NCBI GenBank assembly: GCA_028274465.1
Contig: CM051456.1
Span: 21,051,033-21,115,032, forward strand
DNA: 64,000 nt
Reading direction: 5' to 3'
Source of the DNA: Plantago ovata
Lineage: Eukaryota; Streptophyta; Magnoliopsida; Lamiales; Plantaginaceae
The notes beneath the pieces are model-generated. The model saw nothing but the letters and a program-made list of their open reading frames with translations. It made no database searches and was not told the origin of the DNA. A program made the position numbers and the translations under genes. Below, piece after piece: positions 43,159-57,400 of this stretch (position 1 is the stretch's first letter; each line of letters opens with the position of its first letter).

Positions 43159-44271
43159 CTCGCCACTTTCTAATGAATCCCATAGAACCAAAAGAACTTC
43201 CAAAAACAAATTCAAATTAAACACACATACACAAGGCACTATCAACAACAACATCTTTAATCATCACTCAACTTGACTTTAAGATTTCATTTCTAGCAAA
43301 GGTTGGTAGTGGTCTATTAGAGGCTTTACTTGTTGAGATCGACTTTCTGCCTGCCAGAAGCTTTTATTGGCTGCTGCTTCTGTAGAACGTACTTGAGATT
43401 TGACACACAGAGTCATTTCTTCTTCTCCAACAACACCACCACCAGTAAGTACTTCTATTTCTTGCTTTCTCTTTAATGTCTACTACTTCTCTTTCTCTTC
43501 TGTTTATGTAGTAGCTGCAAACAAATTCTCTACTTATGTGTATCCTTATCCTATGTGAATGAATGCGTTACGTGTTGGACTGGGAATGGGATCTTCTTGG
43601 TTTTCTTCTAGCTAGCTTCAAAGTGTTCATACAAAGAATTCAAACATTCAAAAAGCGTTCGTATTGAATTGTCTTCGCTGGTGTAACTTCATTCACACCA
43701 TGCTTTTCTTTATGGCTGATTTCATCACATGGAAGTGTTGGATTTATACTTTTGGCCATCTGTTTGCTGTTTGTTAGTCCTGAATTGATTTACACGAATG
43801 GATGAATGAATGAATATAATGATGCTGTTTTTACTGCCATGGCATATACTCTCTCTAATGAATTAATGAGCGATTAGTAATATGGTGCAAGTTGGCCCCA
43901 TGTAGCTCTATTCATTCCCCTTAATTTTCTTTGAAATCCTTTAGTTAGGTAAAAAGCAACAGACTAAGACTTTTCTTTCCTTCCAATTCATTTCATGTGA
44001 TCATTCATTACTTTATGGAGTGCTACTTGACAATACTTGTGATCAAATGAGGATTGAGGAGTCAGTCAGTGGATTCTTAAATGGGCAAATGACACCTAAC
44101 TTCTTACATTGTCATCCTGTAATAAACTATTAGCATATATCCATCTAGTTTTCATTAGTTCCAACAAATCCAATATCCCATCTTTCTGTTGGCCTAAAAC
44201 AGTACTAATAGATACACAGATAGTTAGTTAGTTAGTCCTGTTTTTGTCAGAGCTGCTTTTGAGTTTTGACA

Positions 44272-47200
44272 ATGGAAAATGGTTTTGATGATCAGACTTG
44301 CAGGAAGTACAATATGGAGAGCAATAGTTCAGGTGGTAAAGGAAGTGCTCAAGATGAGAAGAAGAACAAGGGTGCTGCACATACTGTGCCCTTTTACAGG
44401 CTCTTTACTTTTGCTGATTCCACTGACAAGCTTTTGATGACTGTTGGTACCATTGGTGCCGTTGGCAATGGTGTTTGCATGCCTCTTATGACCATTCTTT
44501 TTGGTGAACTCATTGATTCTTTCGGCCAAAATCAAACCAATGGAGATGTTCTTCGAGTTGTTTCAAGCGTACGTAATTCATTTCCTTCATATCATTTCAA
44601 GTTTCAACACTCTGCCTTTCTAGAATATATACGATATATGATATGAGTATAACAGACTATAGTTATTGTACTTCATCTTTTTAATTATTTTCACCTCATC
44701 CACGGTTTGTGCAAGATTCTTGGACCTCTGTTAGATGTCGTAATTAACATTTATTTCGATCACACTGCAGGTGTCATTGAGGTTTGTTTATTTAGCAATC
44801 GGGTGTGGTGTAGCGGCATTCCTCCGTAAGTACAACTACTTAGACTTAAAACTTAAATCTATCTTTTATACTTTTTTTTTTTTAAATAGCAGCTTTTGTG
44901 GTGGTATTGATATGCAAAATTTGGCTGATGTCTCTCAGAGGTGGCATGCTGGATGATCACAGGAGAAAGGCAGGCTGCTCGGATTAGGAACCTTTATTTG
45001 AAAACTATTCTGAGGCAAGATGTTGCTTTCTTCGATAAGGAAACAAATACAGGAGAAGTCGTTGGAAGAATGTCAGGTGACACTGTACTAATTCAAGATG
45101 CCATGGGTGAGAAGGTATAGTATAGTATAGTGCCTCATACATTTGATATTCTTACTAAAAGTGGACATCTTCAAATCTCTTCATTAACTCCACACTGATG
45201 AATTGATTGTGTCCTTGTAATATGACTCTTGCAGGTTGGAAAGTTTATGCAACTAGTAGCAACCTTTCTGGGAGGCTTTGTGATTGCATTTATTAAAGGA
45301 TGGCTTCTTACCCTTGTCATGTTGACGTCTATTCCTTTAATGGTTATTTCTGGTGGGATCATGGCCTCAGTCTTATCCAAGATGGCATCCCGTGGACAAT
45401 CTGCATATGCTAAGGCGGCAACTGTTGTTGAACAGACAATTGGTTCCATCAGAACGGTACGTAGTTTGTTGATGACATGTCAGGACATCTAACCAGAAAA
45501 TTATGGACTATACGACTAATGCCTTGTTAGGCTAACCATTCACGTTTTGCCCCTTTTGAATAACAAACATTTGTTTTTGGTTTTCATCCAGGTTGCCTCC
45601 TTTACAGGAGAAAAGCAAGCAGTGGCTGATTATGATAAGTCCCTGGTGGAGGCTTATAAATCAGGTGTAAGTGAAGGGTGGGCAAGCGGATTGGGTCTTG
45701 GATCTGTTATGTTTATTATATTCGGTAGTTATGGTTTGGCAGTCTGGTTTGGTGCGAAGATGATTCTTGAGAGGGGTTACACAGGTGGTGAAGTCCTTAA
45801 TGTGGTTATTGCGGTGTTAACTGGTTCCATGTAAGTTCTCCACTTTTATTGCATCTGAATAATTGCCTTAACTTGTTATGATGTATCGCAGATAGATAAT
45901 CCCATTATTCATATTTCAGGTCTCTGGGACAAGCATCTCCTTGCATGACAGCGTTTGCTGCAGGTCAAGCTGCGGCATTCAAGATGTTTGAAACTATAAA
46001 CAGGAAACCTGAAATAGATGCATATGATACTAAGGGGAAGATTCTGCAAGAGATTCGTGGAGATGTGGAACTAAGAGATGTTCATTTTAGCTATCCAGCA
46101 AGAGCAGATGAACCTATTTTCAGAGGCTTCTCTGTATCTATCCCTAGTGGCATGACAGCAGCTTTGGTTGGACAGAGTGGAAGTGGGAAATCAACTGTCA
46201 TAAGTTTGATAGAAAGATTCTATGATCCACAAGCTGGTGAAGTTCTAATCGATGGAATAAATCTTAAAGAGTTCCAGCTCAAGTGGATTAGGTCAAAGAT
46301 AGGTCTTGTCAGCCAGGAACCTGTGCTTTTCACGTCCAGCATTAAGGATAATATTGCATATGGTAAGGAAGGTGCCACTATTGCAGAGATCCAAGCAGCA
46401 GCTGAACTTGCAAATGCTGCAAAGTTCATTGATAAATTGCCACAGGTGAGTTTCCCATTTTGCTTCTTATTCACATTTGAGTTGGCAAATGCATTTTAGG
46501 ACCTAGCTAAGAAAATTTTAACTATGTCAGGCTTTATGCCATTTTTTTATTTATTTTTTTGCTGCTAATTGAATGCCAATTTAATTTCTCACAGGGACTT
46601 GACACTATGGTTGGTGAACATGGAACTCAGCTTTCTGGTGGACAGAAGCAAAGAGTTGCCATAGCTAGAGCTATACTAAAAGACCCGAGGATTTTACTTT
46701 TAGATGAGGCCACGAGTGCACTAGACGCAGAGTCTGAGAGAGTTGTGCAAGAAGCATTAGACAGAATTATGGTTAATAGGACAACCATTATTGTTGCTCA
46801 TCGACTGAGCACAGTCAGAAATGCCAACATGATTGTAGTTATTCATCAAGGAAAGATGGTTGAGAAAGGTATCTCATTTTCTTATTCGATTTTCAAGTAA
46901 TACATGCAATTTTTGTGAAGCTAAAGAAACATAAGACGTCACTAATTCTGTGTTTCATTTGACTTAAAAGAACAGTTCTGGTTTTACAAGTGGACTGACT
47001 CATTTTTGTTTTAACAGGCACACATAACGAATTACTTCAGGATCCTGAAGGTGCATATTCTCAGCTCATTCGGCTCCAAAACAATGATTCAGAAGAAGCT
47101 GATGATGGGAGAGAAAAATCAAATATCTCCATGGATTCTGGTGCATTGTCAAGTCAAAGAATATCACGTTCCATTAGTAGAGGGTCCTCTGGAATAGGCA

Positions 47201-49323
47201 ACAGTAGTCATCGCCAGTCTTTATCAGCCATGCATGGTCGACCAGTAGCAGTCGGTGTCCCCGAATTGGGATCAGATGCAAATTCCTCTGAAAAGCCTCC
47301 AAAAGTGCAGCTGCGTCGCCTTGCCTATCTTAACAAGCCCGAAATACCAGTGCTTCTACTTGGTACCGTAGCTGCCGTTGTAAATGGTGCAATAATGCCG
47401 ATATTTGGTATACTGATCTCAAGTGTGATCAGGACATTTTACGAGACACCACATATAATGCGCCGGGATTCAAGATTCTGGGCCTTGATGTTTACGGTAC
47501 TTGGAGCCGCATCATTTGTTGCATATCCAGCAAGGACATATCTTTTTGGTGTAGCAGGGAATAAGTTAATCAGGAGAATCCGGCTAATATGCTTTCAGAA
47601 AGTGGTAAGAATGGAGGTAGGTTGGTTTGACAACACCGAACACTCGAGTGGAGTTATTGGAGCAAAGCTTTCTGCTGACGCAGCCACAGTCCGTGCACTA
47701 GTTGGAGATTCACTTGCACAAATGGTTCAAGATACATCTGCAGCAGCTGTTGGATTGGTTATTGCTTTTCAAGCTAGTTGGCAGCTATCACTCATCATCC
47801 TTGTTCTATTACCCCTAATAGCATTGAGTGGATATGCGCAGATCAAGTTCATGAAAGGATTCAGTGCAGATGCAAAGGTGAGAGAGTGACCAAGTGATTG
47901 TTTACTTTTGTTGTGCTTTTCATTTTATGTTTTGTGATTTTTCTGAACATTTTATGTTAATATATATGTATACAGGCAATGTATGAGGAAGCAAGTCAAG
48001 TGGCAAATGATGCTGTTGGCAGCATAAGAACAGTTGCTTCTTTCTGTGCAGAAGAGAAGGTAATGGAAATCTACAAACGCAAGTGCGAAGGCCCAATGAA
48101 AACTGGGATACGACAAGGAGTAGTTAGCGGATTAGGATTTGGTCTATCTTTTGCTCTGTTGTTCCTAGTATATGCTACAAGCTTCTACGCTGGTGCCCGA
48201 CTTGTTCAGGCTGGTCAAGCTACATTCAGTGATGTATTCAGGGTACGTACATATACAACTTGATATTAGTTTTGAGCTATTTGTACCAGACTTGCTAACA
48301 GTTACTCTCCATGAATCTTGCAGGTTTTCTTTGCTCTAACTATGGCAGCAATGGCAGTTTCGCAATCAAGTTCATTTGCTCCAGATTCAACCAAAGCCAA
48401 GGGGGCAGCTGCGTCCATATTCGCAATTCTCGATAGGAAGTCTGAGATTGATCCAAGCGATGAGTCTGGAATGAAACCAGAAAGTGTGAAAGGAGATATT
48501 GAACTAAGGCATGTGAGCTTCAAGTATCCAACTAGACCTGATGTTCAGATTTTCCGTGATCTTTCGCTGACAATTCACAGTGGCAAGGTATGCTAGAACT
48601 GTACAGATTTGCATAATTTCATGTGTATTCAAATTACCATATTGTTCTTACATTTTGAGTATTGATGGTGTTTTTCAGACAGTTGCTTTGGTTGGAGAGA
48701 GTGGAAGTGGAAAATCAACTGTGATTGCTTTATTGGAAAGATTCTACAATCCTGATTCTGGCCATATTAAGCTTGATGGGATTGAGATTAACAAGCTCAA
48801 CCTAAAATGGCTAAGACAACAGATGGGACTTGTGAGCCAAGAACCAGTCCTGTTCAACAGCACGATTCGAGCCAACATTGCATACGGAAAAGAAGGCATA
48901 GCCACAGAGGCTGAAATCATAGCAGCAGCAGAACAGGCAAATGCCCACAAGTTCATCAGTGGGTTACAGCAAGGATACGATACGGTTGTGGGGGAACGAG
49001 GGGTGCAATTGTCAGGTGGACAGAAGCAACGTGTAGCCATCGCAAGGGCCATCATTAAAAGTCCCAAGATACTCTTGCTGGACGAGGCAACAAGCGCATT
49101 GGATGCAGAATCAGAAAGGATTGTTCAAGACGCGTTGGATAAAGTAATGGTGAACCGGACAACAGTGGTTGTGGCTCATCGACTATCAACTATCAAAGGA
49201 GCAGATGTGATTGCTGTGGTCAAGAATGGTGTAATAGTTGAGAAGGGAAAGCATGATAACTTGGTAAACATAAAAGATGGCTTCTATGCTTCACTGATAG
49301 CACTTCACATGACCACCAGCTGA
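44272..49323 (+). CDS. ABC transporter B family (P-glycoprotein/MDR type), ABCB4/11/21-like clade
   Basis: Eleven coding exons: 44272-44568, 44771-44825, 44939-45114, 45235-45456, 45592-45830, 45920-46445, 46595-46868, 47018-47877, 47976-48242, 48324-48587, 48679-49323. Phases agree throughout and give about 1274 residues, a normal full transporter. Order is TMD1-NBD1-linker-TMD2-NBD2. NBD1 has Walker A 'GQSGSGKST' (about 414), Q-loop 'VSQEP', signature '[14 protein letters not shown]' (about 518) and '[11 protein letters not shown]'. NBD2 repeats these at about 1066 and 1171. The N-terminal '[20 protein letters not shown]' and '[20 protein letters not shown]' match the plant clade containing ABCB4, 11, 12 and 21, several of which move auxin. 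Plasma membrane and auxin or related substrate are inferred, not shown. No broken motif seen. Confidence 0.95.
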
Positions 49324-50274
49324 TATGAATACATAGATTGATTGCTGGGTCAATGACCAGTTTTGGTTTTATTCTAAATTAATCGTCCTATCCTGTCCCT
49401 GCTTATAAGTTGGTCGTTGCCTTGTTGGTAAGTAGTAGAGGGAATTGTTTTCTGTACAGTAGTTCTTCATTGATGTAGTAGTAGTTTGTGTCGTAAACTT
49501 GCTGTAATGCCCAAATTTCTGTTCTAAGGCACTGGATATATCTCTCACGTACACAAGGTAAAGTAGACACAGTTTTATGCTATTTGTACAAATATCGATA
49601 CTCGAATACAGGTAGGATACAATACCGGGGATATGAAGTTTATGAAACATTAGTGTGCAGTACGCCAAGGAAATTAATATCTTATCTTAAGAAAAACACT
49701 GCATGATACATCATAAGCAGATACACTTTTCCATGCATGCTGTAGAAAGTCAGAAACAACGGTAATGACATAGGCAAACAATCTTTAGGCCGAGCAGAAT
49801 CACTTATTCCAAGTTGGAGTTTCTTGTTTAGTACATCTAGGCTTGGCAGTTCAGGAATTTCCATTCTAATCTAAAGCATTTTGCACCTTTGGGTTTGGAC
49901 ATTTCTAATCTTTACCAATAAAAGTCCATTCTCAAACTAAATAACTCTGTTTTCAGAATAAAAATTATCTTATCAGGCGTCCAAAACAACATGGTTCCCA
50001 TGATTTACAAATAAGAAAATGAACAAATTCATACCATTCCATATCAAGCTTTCTACCATTCCATATCAAGCTTCCAATCTTTGTCCTCGCATTCAACTTG
50101 TTCAGTGCAAATTGTGAAAGACAGGGCCTACATATTTTTATGGAGTGACTTCAGAAAAATCTATCCAGTTTTGGCCATAGTAACAGTAACATGTCACACA
50201 AAGCTAGGTTGTTAAATAGCACGGGCAACTGGATCAGCATACCTCGAAAGAAATAGCAATAACATGCACAGTGA
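49324..50274. other. 3' flanks of two convergent genes
   Basis: UTR-like DNA between the ABCB stop and the stop of the minus-strand small membrane protein. A direct repeat TACCATTCCATATCAAGCTT occurs at about 50031 and 50053. No gene seen. Confidence 0.45.
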
Positions 50275-50792
50275 TCATTTGTCAAACTCCCAGATGACAG
50301 CACTATCCTCTGTAATTTATACAAGAAACAAATGTTACCAAAGATGGGCACAACCAAACTGATGATTGACATAATTTATAAAGGGCACGGACTTATTATA
50401 GATTTTAAGAGTTCTAACAGAAGTTGAATAGATTTCACGCCACGTTTAACAAGCTTATAAGCAATCATAGCAATTTGGCAGAAATAAATTTGGATAAAGA
50501 AACACGGAACCATTCAGGTAAGAGAAAGAGAAGTAGAGACTAGAGAACAATGTACAACAAATATCATACCTTTGATTTTCTTGTTTATCCAGATTTCTGT
50601 GAGCATACCAGCACCAATACCAGCAGCTATCCATGCACTATAATACGCAACTGTATACGGTAAAGATCTTCGAGGAATAAAAAAGTGTGGAGTTTCCCTA
50701 AGTTTCATTGGGCGCCGTTTCTTTACAGCCACTTTAGCATCAGACTCAGAGTTTGTTGACTCTGAAACACCTTTCCAATCATCAGCACTCAT
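50275..50792 (-). CDS. Small conserved one-pass membrane protein, function unknown
   Basis: Two exons: 50570-50792 (ATG at 50792) and 50275-50309 (stop TGA). The junction is a GTATG donor and CAG acceptor, joining '...WINKKIK' to 'EDSAVIWEFDK'. The protein is about 85 residues: a polar N-terminus, a basic stretch 'VKKRRPMKLRETPHFFIPRR', and one transmembrane helix around 'YTVAYYSAWIAAGIGAGMLT', followed by a short acidic tail. The unspliced frame would continue into unrelated residues, so the spliced form is preferred. I recognise no domain; the strong patterning suggests a conserved plant small membrane protein. A 5' UTR intron upstream is possible but not resolved. Confidence 0.65.
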
Positions 50793-53700
50793 TTCAGAAG
50801 TGATTTTTGTAAATCAGGGCAGCAAACTACACGGGAAAGATTAGGATAAATATTTAAGCGGCCTCATCACCTTGTAAAATACGAACTGAACATGGAAAAA
50901 TCAACAAACTTATTGAACAGCCAGGATCCGAGTACTTAATTTAAGAAACATAATGACTGTATCGAGCAGCTAGGATCCACGTATTTGATATAGCAAACAC
51001 ATCAAACAGTAAGTAATAAACAGATCCATCAGCTCAAAAACTCAGCGCTTTAGGATGAAATTAGAGGATGAAGAAGACAATTTCTGCATAAGATTCAAAA
51101 CAACAGGTACTGCCACTACTGGTAAATGGACATTCATCTGGTGCATGAAATTTAATTACTAGATGGTCTAGCAGAGGTGATGAAGGTGAAAGATGAAGGC
51201 TGCTATGAGCACCAGTCCAAAATCGGATCGGACCAAACTTAGGGGTTTTCATTGACCTGAAGATTGAACCTGTCTGGAAAGGATCCAGTCCGGATCAGTT
51301 GATGAATTTAAAGAAAACTAAAGAGGAAAAAAAAAAAAAAAAAAAGACACAACAAGAAGGTAGATCTTATAATTGCCTCTTCTTCAGCACATCACAAGGA
51401 AAACCCAAACTCAAATACAATAAAATTCTATAGTTATGGATCTCAATGTTTTTCACCACAAGAAAAACCAAAGAAACCAAAACCCTAATACCCTATGCAA
51501 GAGAGACCCAAACTCACCGGATAAAAGGAGTATGCTGTGGTGACTGGTGATTGGTGAAGAAGATATGCGTGGTGGAAAGAGACAGAGAAGGATTGGGTGG
51601 TGACTTGTGGTGAAGAGGCAGAGGAGAAGAGGTGATGAAGATGAAAGATGAAGGCTGCTATGAGGATGGGATGGGAGACAAACACCTAATGCAGCTATTG
51701 GTATTTGTTTTGTTATGTTAGTTAGTTTAGGTTAACTTCATTAAGTGGGCAAAAGAAGAATGAAAAAATTTTTTTTACATAAAACATTTTCCGGTCCGGA
51801 ACCCAGAAAAGTGTTCAGGCTAATTAACAACCTTCAACGTGGAAACTTAGGCCAGAGATTTGACAAGTACACCCTTTTTGAGTTTATAGGAAAAAGTTGG
51901 TCCGGTAGGAATGCCAGGAAGTTTTACATATTCGGTACAACAGCACAGGAAGGTATGGCTTTCTGAAGGAATTCTACATCCTTAATCAATAACTACAGAG
52001 AGAGCTATGATTGAAACATTATAAATTTCACAACTGTCTGTATGTTTAGAACAAAAAAACAAACAAATTGATAAGGCATTAAAGAAAGCTGCAAATACCA
52101 AGTCGACTACAAACATTATGCAACTTAAAAGAAACAAAATCAATATCTCTTTCAGCAGTAAAAAGGTGCAAAACACTTCTTAGGAGAATGAAAGATACAA
52201 GGTACATTTGTTTAACACAAAAGTTAGCATGGAAACTAGACAGTGAATAACTAGGCAAAAGATACACCACCATATATAATATGCATATCTAAAATTGATG
52301 AAGCATCGTGTCAGATCATCCTCTTACAATAATTAAACTAAGGAGGATATATAATGTTTGGATCCAGCTTTTGATTGCCTACAAACTCATAGACATAATC
52401 CATCACTTAAAAGAGTTCAAAGCATAGCATTAGCAACACCAAAGTTGATACAACGGTGAAAATGAAACATCCTAACGCCTAGAAGCCTCAGATGTTTAGA
52501 CTATAATTTACTAAAGATATTGCATACTCTCTATTCAATAAGTTCTATTGTAACTATAAGTGACATTGCATTAGCACTTGAGAATTGCAAGAAATGAAGA
52601 AATTACAGTGAAGATGGGAGACCTCTAAAATGGCACAATGTCATATAATCCATACATCAGCATACGTTAAATAAGGGGCGGAACCGGCACTCAAACCATC
52701 CAAATCAACATTACACTAGGCTAAGTTACAGTATAATGCTCATTAAAATATAGCCCAATAAAGAATTAAGTATATAAACCAAACCAAGATTTCAGAATTC
52801 AAAAGAATCAGAAAGGGAAATACAGTACATACAGGGCATAAGCAGAGACGATTGTTGCATTGCATACCTCGCAACGAAACCAGCAGAGTGATAAATATGG
52901 CAAGCTTTATGATGCCTGAGCCTGACAGGCCAGTGAAGAAGCAGTCAACCAGATCGGAAATTGGATTTGGAAAGAACGGAAGTAAGAAGAATGCGAGAAA
53001 AATCAAAGAAAGACCGAGCAATAATAAGCTACTATAGGGTTTATTTCCAATTTGCTAAACGACCCTTTGTTGTTCTTTAATAACTATTCCAGTCACAAAG
53101 TTTTACCCACTTTTGTGTTCCACAACACTTTATTCATTTTCTCCTGAAAAAAATTCATTTATCCAACGGAACATAATAAATGTTCGGAAAATGTTACACG
53201 AAACAAAGTACAAATTAGCCACAAGTCTTAACCCGATAACCGACTAAATCACTTTCTAAACTAAACCTTTCAACCAACCAACAACAACACGAGTCAAAAG
53301 ACAAATCTAAAAGCTTCCAAGAAAGACGGAAGGAACCAACGCCGACAAGGTTTTTGTCACAAACCAAAAGACACCAAAGAGTGCAAAGAGATTTGTGATA
53401 TGAGACCAAGTTTTTGAACCTTCGAAACCAAGTTGTTGATATAAAAATATGTCTAGTTCGTATGTTATGATCTGTGACGAACAAAGAAGTATTATTACGT
53501 CTTTAGTATCTCAGCCATCTCTACCTATCGGTTCGTACCTTGATAGTCCTTACCTTCAAGGTAAAATTATAAAGGTCGCAAAATCACATTCCAGGACCAA
53601 ATAAAAGGTCCGGGGAAATGGACCTCAACAAAACAACATAGACGGAAGATTGAGGTTTTCTCTACATGGTCAGGTTAGGTCTTTCGTATGTCATTGTTCA

Positions 53701-54481
53701 GTACCTTAATTACTTGGCCTCTTTTTATTAGATGAATTTGGAAAGGACCTAGGAGGAGCTACGGATGGAGTGAGCAACGGAAGAAGTGGGAGATTCTAGA
53801 AGAATTATGAAGATACACCTAGGTGGCCTGAGCCAAGCCCATGAATGTCAACGCTGGGCCTACTAGGTACACGTGAAAGAACGAGAAGGCGACATATGTC
53901 TGGTAGAGATTAATTGAACCGACAAAGAGAAGACCAAATACCTATAAAAGTGGCACTAATCCCTAAAATCCAGGTACCAAGTATTAACTACTCTCACTCA
54001 TCTTAAACAAGGACGACTACCAACCTCCTCTGGTTTGACCTAAGAAAATAGGCATAATCACACTTCCACACGTGCATTTGAAATTTTCAAGTACTGAAGA
54101 AGCTATTCGTAGGTACTTAGAAAAGATATTGCACCCAAAGAAGTAAGTTGATGACTTATGAGACTATGGTGACTAATTAGTGAGCACGTTGTTATTCACG
54201 TATTGTAACGAATTAAGGACCTACCGTAAATTGTTATTTGAGTTACTACTATTACTATCACGTAATAGATGACAAACCACGTGAACCAAGTTACTACCAT
54301 TACTATTACAGTATTACTATATAATTAAATTATTATTGATTATCGATGGTTTTAGTTATGACAGTTGGTAAACGTGGCTGGATGGCTGTCTTATCCTCTC
54401 TCTGATCTTCCTTTCCGGCTTCTTCTTCTTCTTCCTCTTACATTTTTCCTTCCCTACTCTGCAACTTGCAGCGCCTGAGCG
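50793..54481. other. Intergenic between small membrane protein and SECA1
   Basis: Contains the presumed 5' UTR/promoter of the minus-strand gene to about 51700. Two ~50-bp stretches around 51170 and 51630 are similar (GATGAAGGTGAAAGATGAAG / GATGAAGATGAAAGATGAAG, then GCTGCTATGAG). A possible membrane-protein exon lies at 52868-53036. The remainder is AT-rich. Just upstream of SECA1 is a CT-rich leader (CTTCTTCTTCTTCTTCC, about 54418-54438). Confidence 0.4.
52868..53036 (-). CDS. Possible exon of a small hydrophobic protein (uncertain)
   Basis: The minus-strand frame reads 'SSLLLLGLSLIFLAFFLLPF', 'FPNPISDLVDCFFTGLSGSG', 'IIKLAIFITLLVSLR' and ends in a good donor (CGAG/GTATGC at 52868/52867). 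Two hydrophobic segments separated by a short polar loop look protein-like. There is no ATG at its start, so an upstream exon would be needed, and no downstream exon was convincingly found. Could be chance. Confidence 0.25.
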
Positions 54482-57400
54482 ATGAGGAGCATGGCAGTTG
54501 GGCAACTAGCCGAGTGCCCCTCACTCGCCACACAACGCGGCCACTGTTTCGGCATAATCAACTCATCTCCCAAACTAACAACACGACTTGGCTTCGGTGC
54601 TGCTGTAACCATCAGAATCCCTCACCACCAGCCACATAGAATTAGCAGAAAGCGAACTAGCTCCGTAGTTGTCTCGGCAGCATTAGGCGGATTACTCAGC
54701 GGACTTTTCGGTACCGGCACAGATAACGGCGAGTCCACTCGGCAGCAGTATGCCAACACGGTGGCACTCATCAACCAGATGGAACCTGAAATCTCCTCAC
54801 TCTCCGATTCTCAACTCAGGGAGAGAACCTCCAATTTGCAGCAACGTGCTCAATCTGCCGGTGGCCAATCGCTTGATTCCCTGCTACCTGTATGTCAAAA
54901 TGCCTCACTCAATACCTGCTGTATGGTTTGGTTTCAATCTAATTTTAATCTGTTCTGTTCATAGGAAGCATTTGCAATCGTTAGAGAAGCTTCGAAACGA
55001 GTTCTAGGCCTTCGCCCTTTCGATGTTCAGTTGATAGGTAGTAATGACTAGTGATCAATCACTTGAACATTTCTACTTCATGCACTAGTACTAGTACTAA
55101 TGAGTTAGTTGTTGTGCAGGTGGTATGGTTCTACACAAAGGAGAGATTGCGGAAATGAAGACCGGAGAAGGGAAGACACTTGTTGCCATACTTCCTGCTT
55201 TTCTAAATGCATTGGCGGGGAAAGGAGTTCACGTGGTTACCGTTAATGACTATCTGGCCCGACGAGATTGTGAGTGGGTTGGTCAAGTTCCTCGTTTCCT
55301 AGGATTGAAGGTTGGCTTAATTCAGCGTACGTCTTACTTGTCACTACTCATTCGTGCCATGGCATAGACATGTTGTTACCCTTAATGATTACTTGATCTT
55401 TGATGTCACATATATTTTATTATTCTGGGAGGGTAATTGCATATATACATTATGACATTTTGTTTAACAATTGCAGAAAATATGTCTAGTGAGGAAAGAA
55501 GGGAAAACTATCTATGTGACATCACGTATGTTACAAATAGTGAGCTTGGATTTGATTTTTTGAGAGACAATCTTGCCACGGAAAGTAACTCCATTTCTTT
55601 GCACCTTTCGTTCATTATTTTACCTGCAACCTCTCAGTGTGTATGCATGTGCATGGATGTTTGAGATTTCCTTTTGTTTTTTTTCTCTCTTTCTTTTTCA
55701 TCTTGCAGAGTGTTGACGAGCTTGTCGTGAGAAATTTCCAATACTGTGTGATTGATGAGGTTGATTCCATTCTCATCGATGAAGCAAGGACTCCACTTAT
55801 CATATCGGGACCTGCTGAGAAACCAAGTGATCGTTACTACAAAGCTGCTAAGATAGCGACCGCTTATGAGCGAGATATACATTACACTGTAAGAACTTTC
55901 ATACTAAGGGGATTTTTCTCTGAAAATAAACTCAATCATCCTAAATAGAACCTTTCCAATGTTGCATCTGCTTCTAAGAGTGCTTCATACTATGCATAGC
56001 CTGATTAATTAAGCTTGGGTTGCTCTGAGTTGGTACAACCATGGATATAGACATATAGTTAAACCAAGATTGTTGCAAGCGACACATATCGAGAAAACTT
56101 TATCACAGATTGTTTTACATACATCAGTTTGTGATATAGTTGATACCTGGATTGATATGCACTTCCTTGTTGGTTGCAGATAAAAGGGCAATTTATTTTA
56201 AAATGTTTTCATCACTAACACATTTTGTAACTTGTGCAGGTTGATGAGAAACAAAAGAACGTTTTACTCACAGAACAGGGTTATGCAGATGCTGAGGAAA
56301 TTCTTGATGTTAAGGATCTATATGATCCAAGAGAGCAGTGGGCATCCTATATACTAAATGCAATAAAGGCTAAAGAACTTTTTCTTAAAGATGTGAATTA
56401 TATTATCCGAGGGAAAGAGGTGCTTATAGTTGATGAGTTTACTGGTCGTGTGATGCAGGTATATTTCTATCCACCCAAATCTTGAGTAAAAGCAAAAAAG
56501 TAGTACATGACTGTTTCTGATGCTTTTAACTTAATGTGTTTCTTCCTAATGATAAGGTCCTTAAAATGCAAAGTAAATAATTCCCCATCTATGTACTTGC
56601 CCATTCTCATAACCTGCTTGCCTATCTCTGTACTTTATCTTCTATAGCTATATATGTGCATCTATGCCTGTATAACAACCGGTTTGAGCCTTTTAGTTGT
56701 CCAATTCAGTTTCTTTTAGTATGACTTGTTTTATGTAAAAGGAACTAGAAAAAGGTTGGTTTGTTATCATCTTTCTCGCTGTCTTCATTGATTTTCTACT
56801 TTTTCTAAAAGACATAGAAATGTTATTTATTTCAGCATATGAACTCCTTATAATAGGTTTAACATGGCAACTGGTTTGAGCCTTTATTTGTCCAATTCTG
56901 GATCCTATAGTATAACTTGTTTTATGTAAAAGGAACTAGAGAAACGTTGGTTTGTTATCATCTTTCTCGCGTCTTCATTGATTTCCCACTTTCTCTTCCG
57001 AGTAAAGGACATAGAAATGTTATTTATTTCAGCATATGAACTCCTTATAAAAGGGTTAACCTCAGCATTGTTTATATTTTAGCTCAATATGATTCAAGTA
57101 CAATTGCTTTTAGTAGTTACCAGATATTTTAGGAAGAATTACGTGGACACCCCTAATGTCCAGGCGTCATTTGCCTTTACTCACATACTATTCTCCCCCC
57201 CCCTCCTGTTAAAAAGGTCAATTTTTTCCACCAATTGCCCCTATGACGTCATTATATTGCTATAAATTTTTTAATGTAAAAATGTTCATTAAAAGAAAAA
57301 AAAAACCCTTCTATTTGACCTTTTCTCCTTTTTATAGTTAGAAGTTAGAACATACTAATTATTCATCTGTATAAATTGAAATTTCTTCACTTCTATTTTT

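Noticed and set aside
51745..51966. 73-residue plus-strand frame 'GKRRMKKFFLHKTFSG'
   Set aside because: No domain, no splice-compatible neighbours and AT-rich intergenic context.
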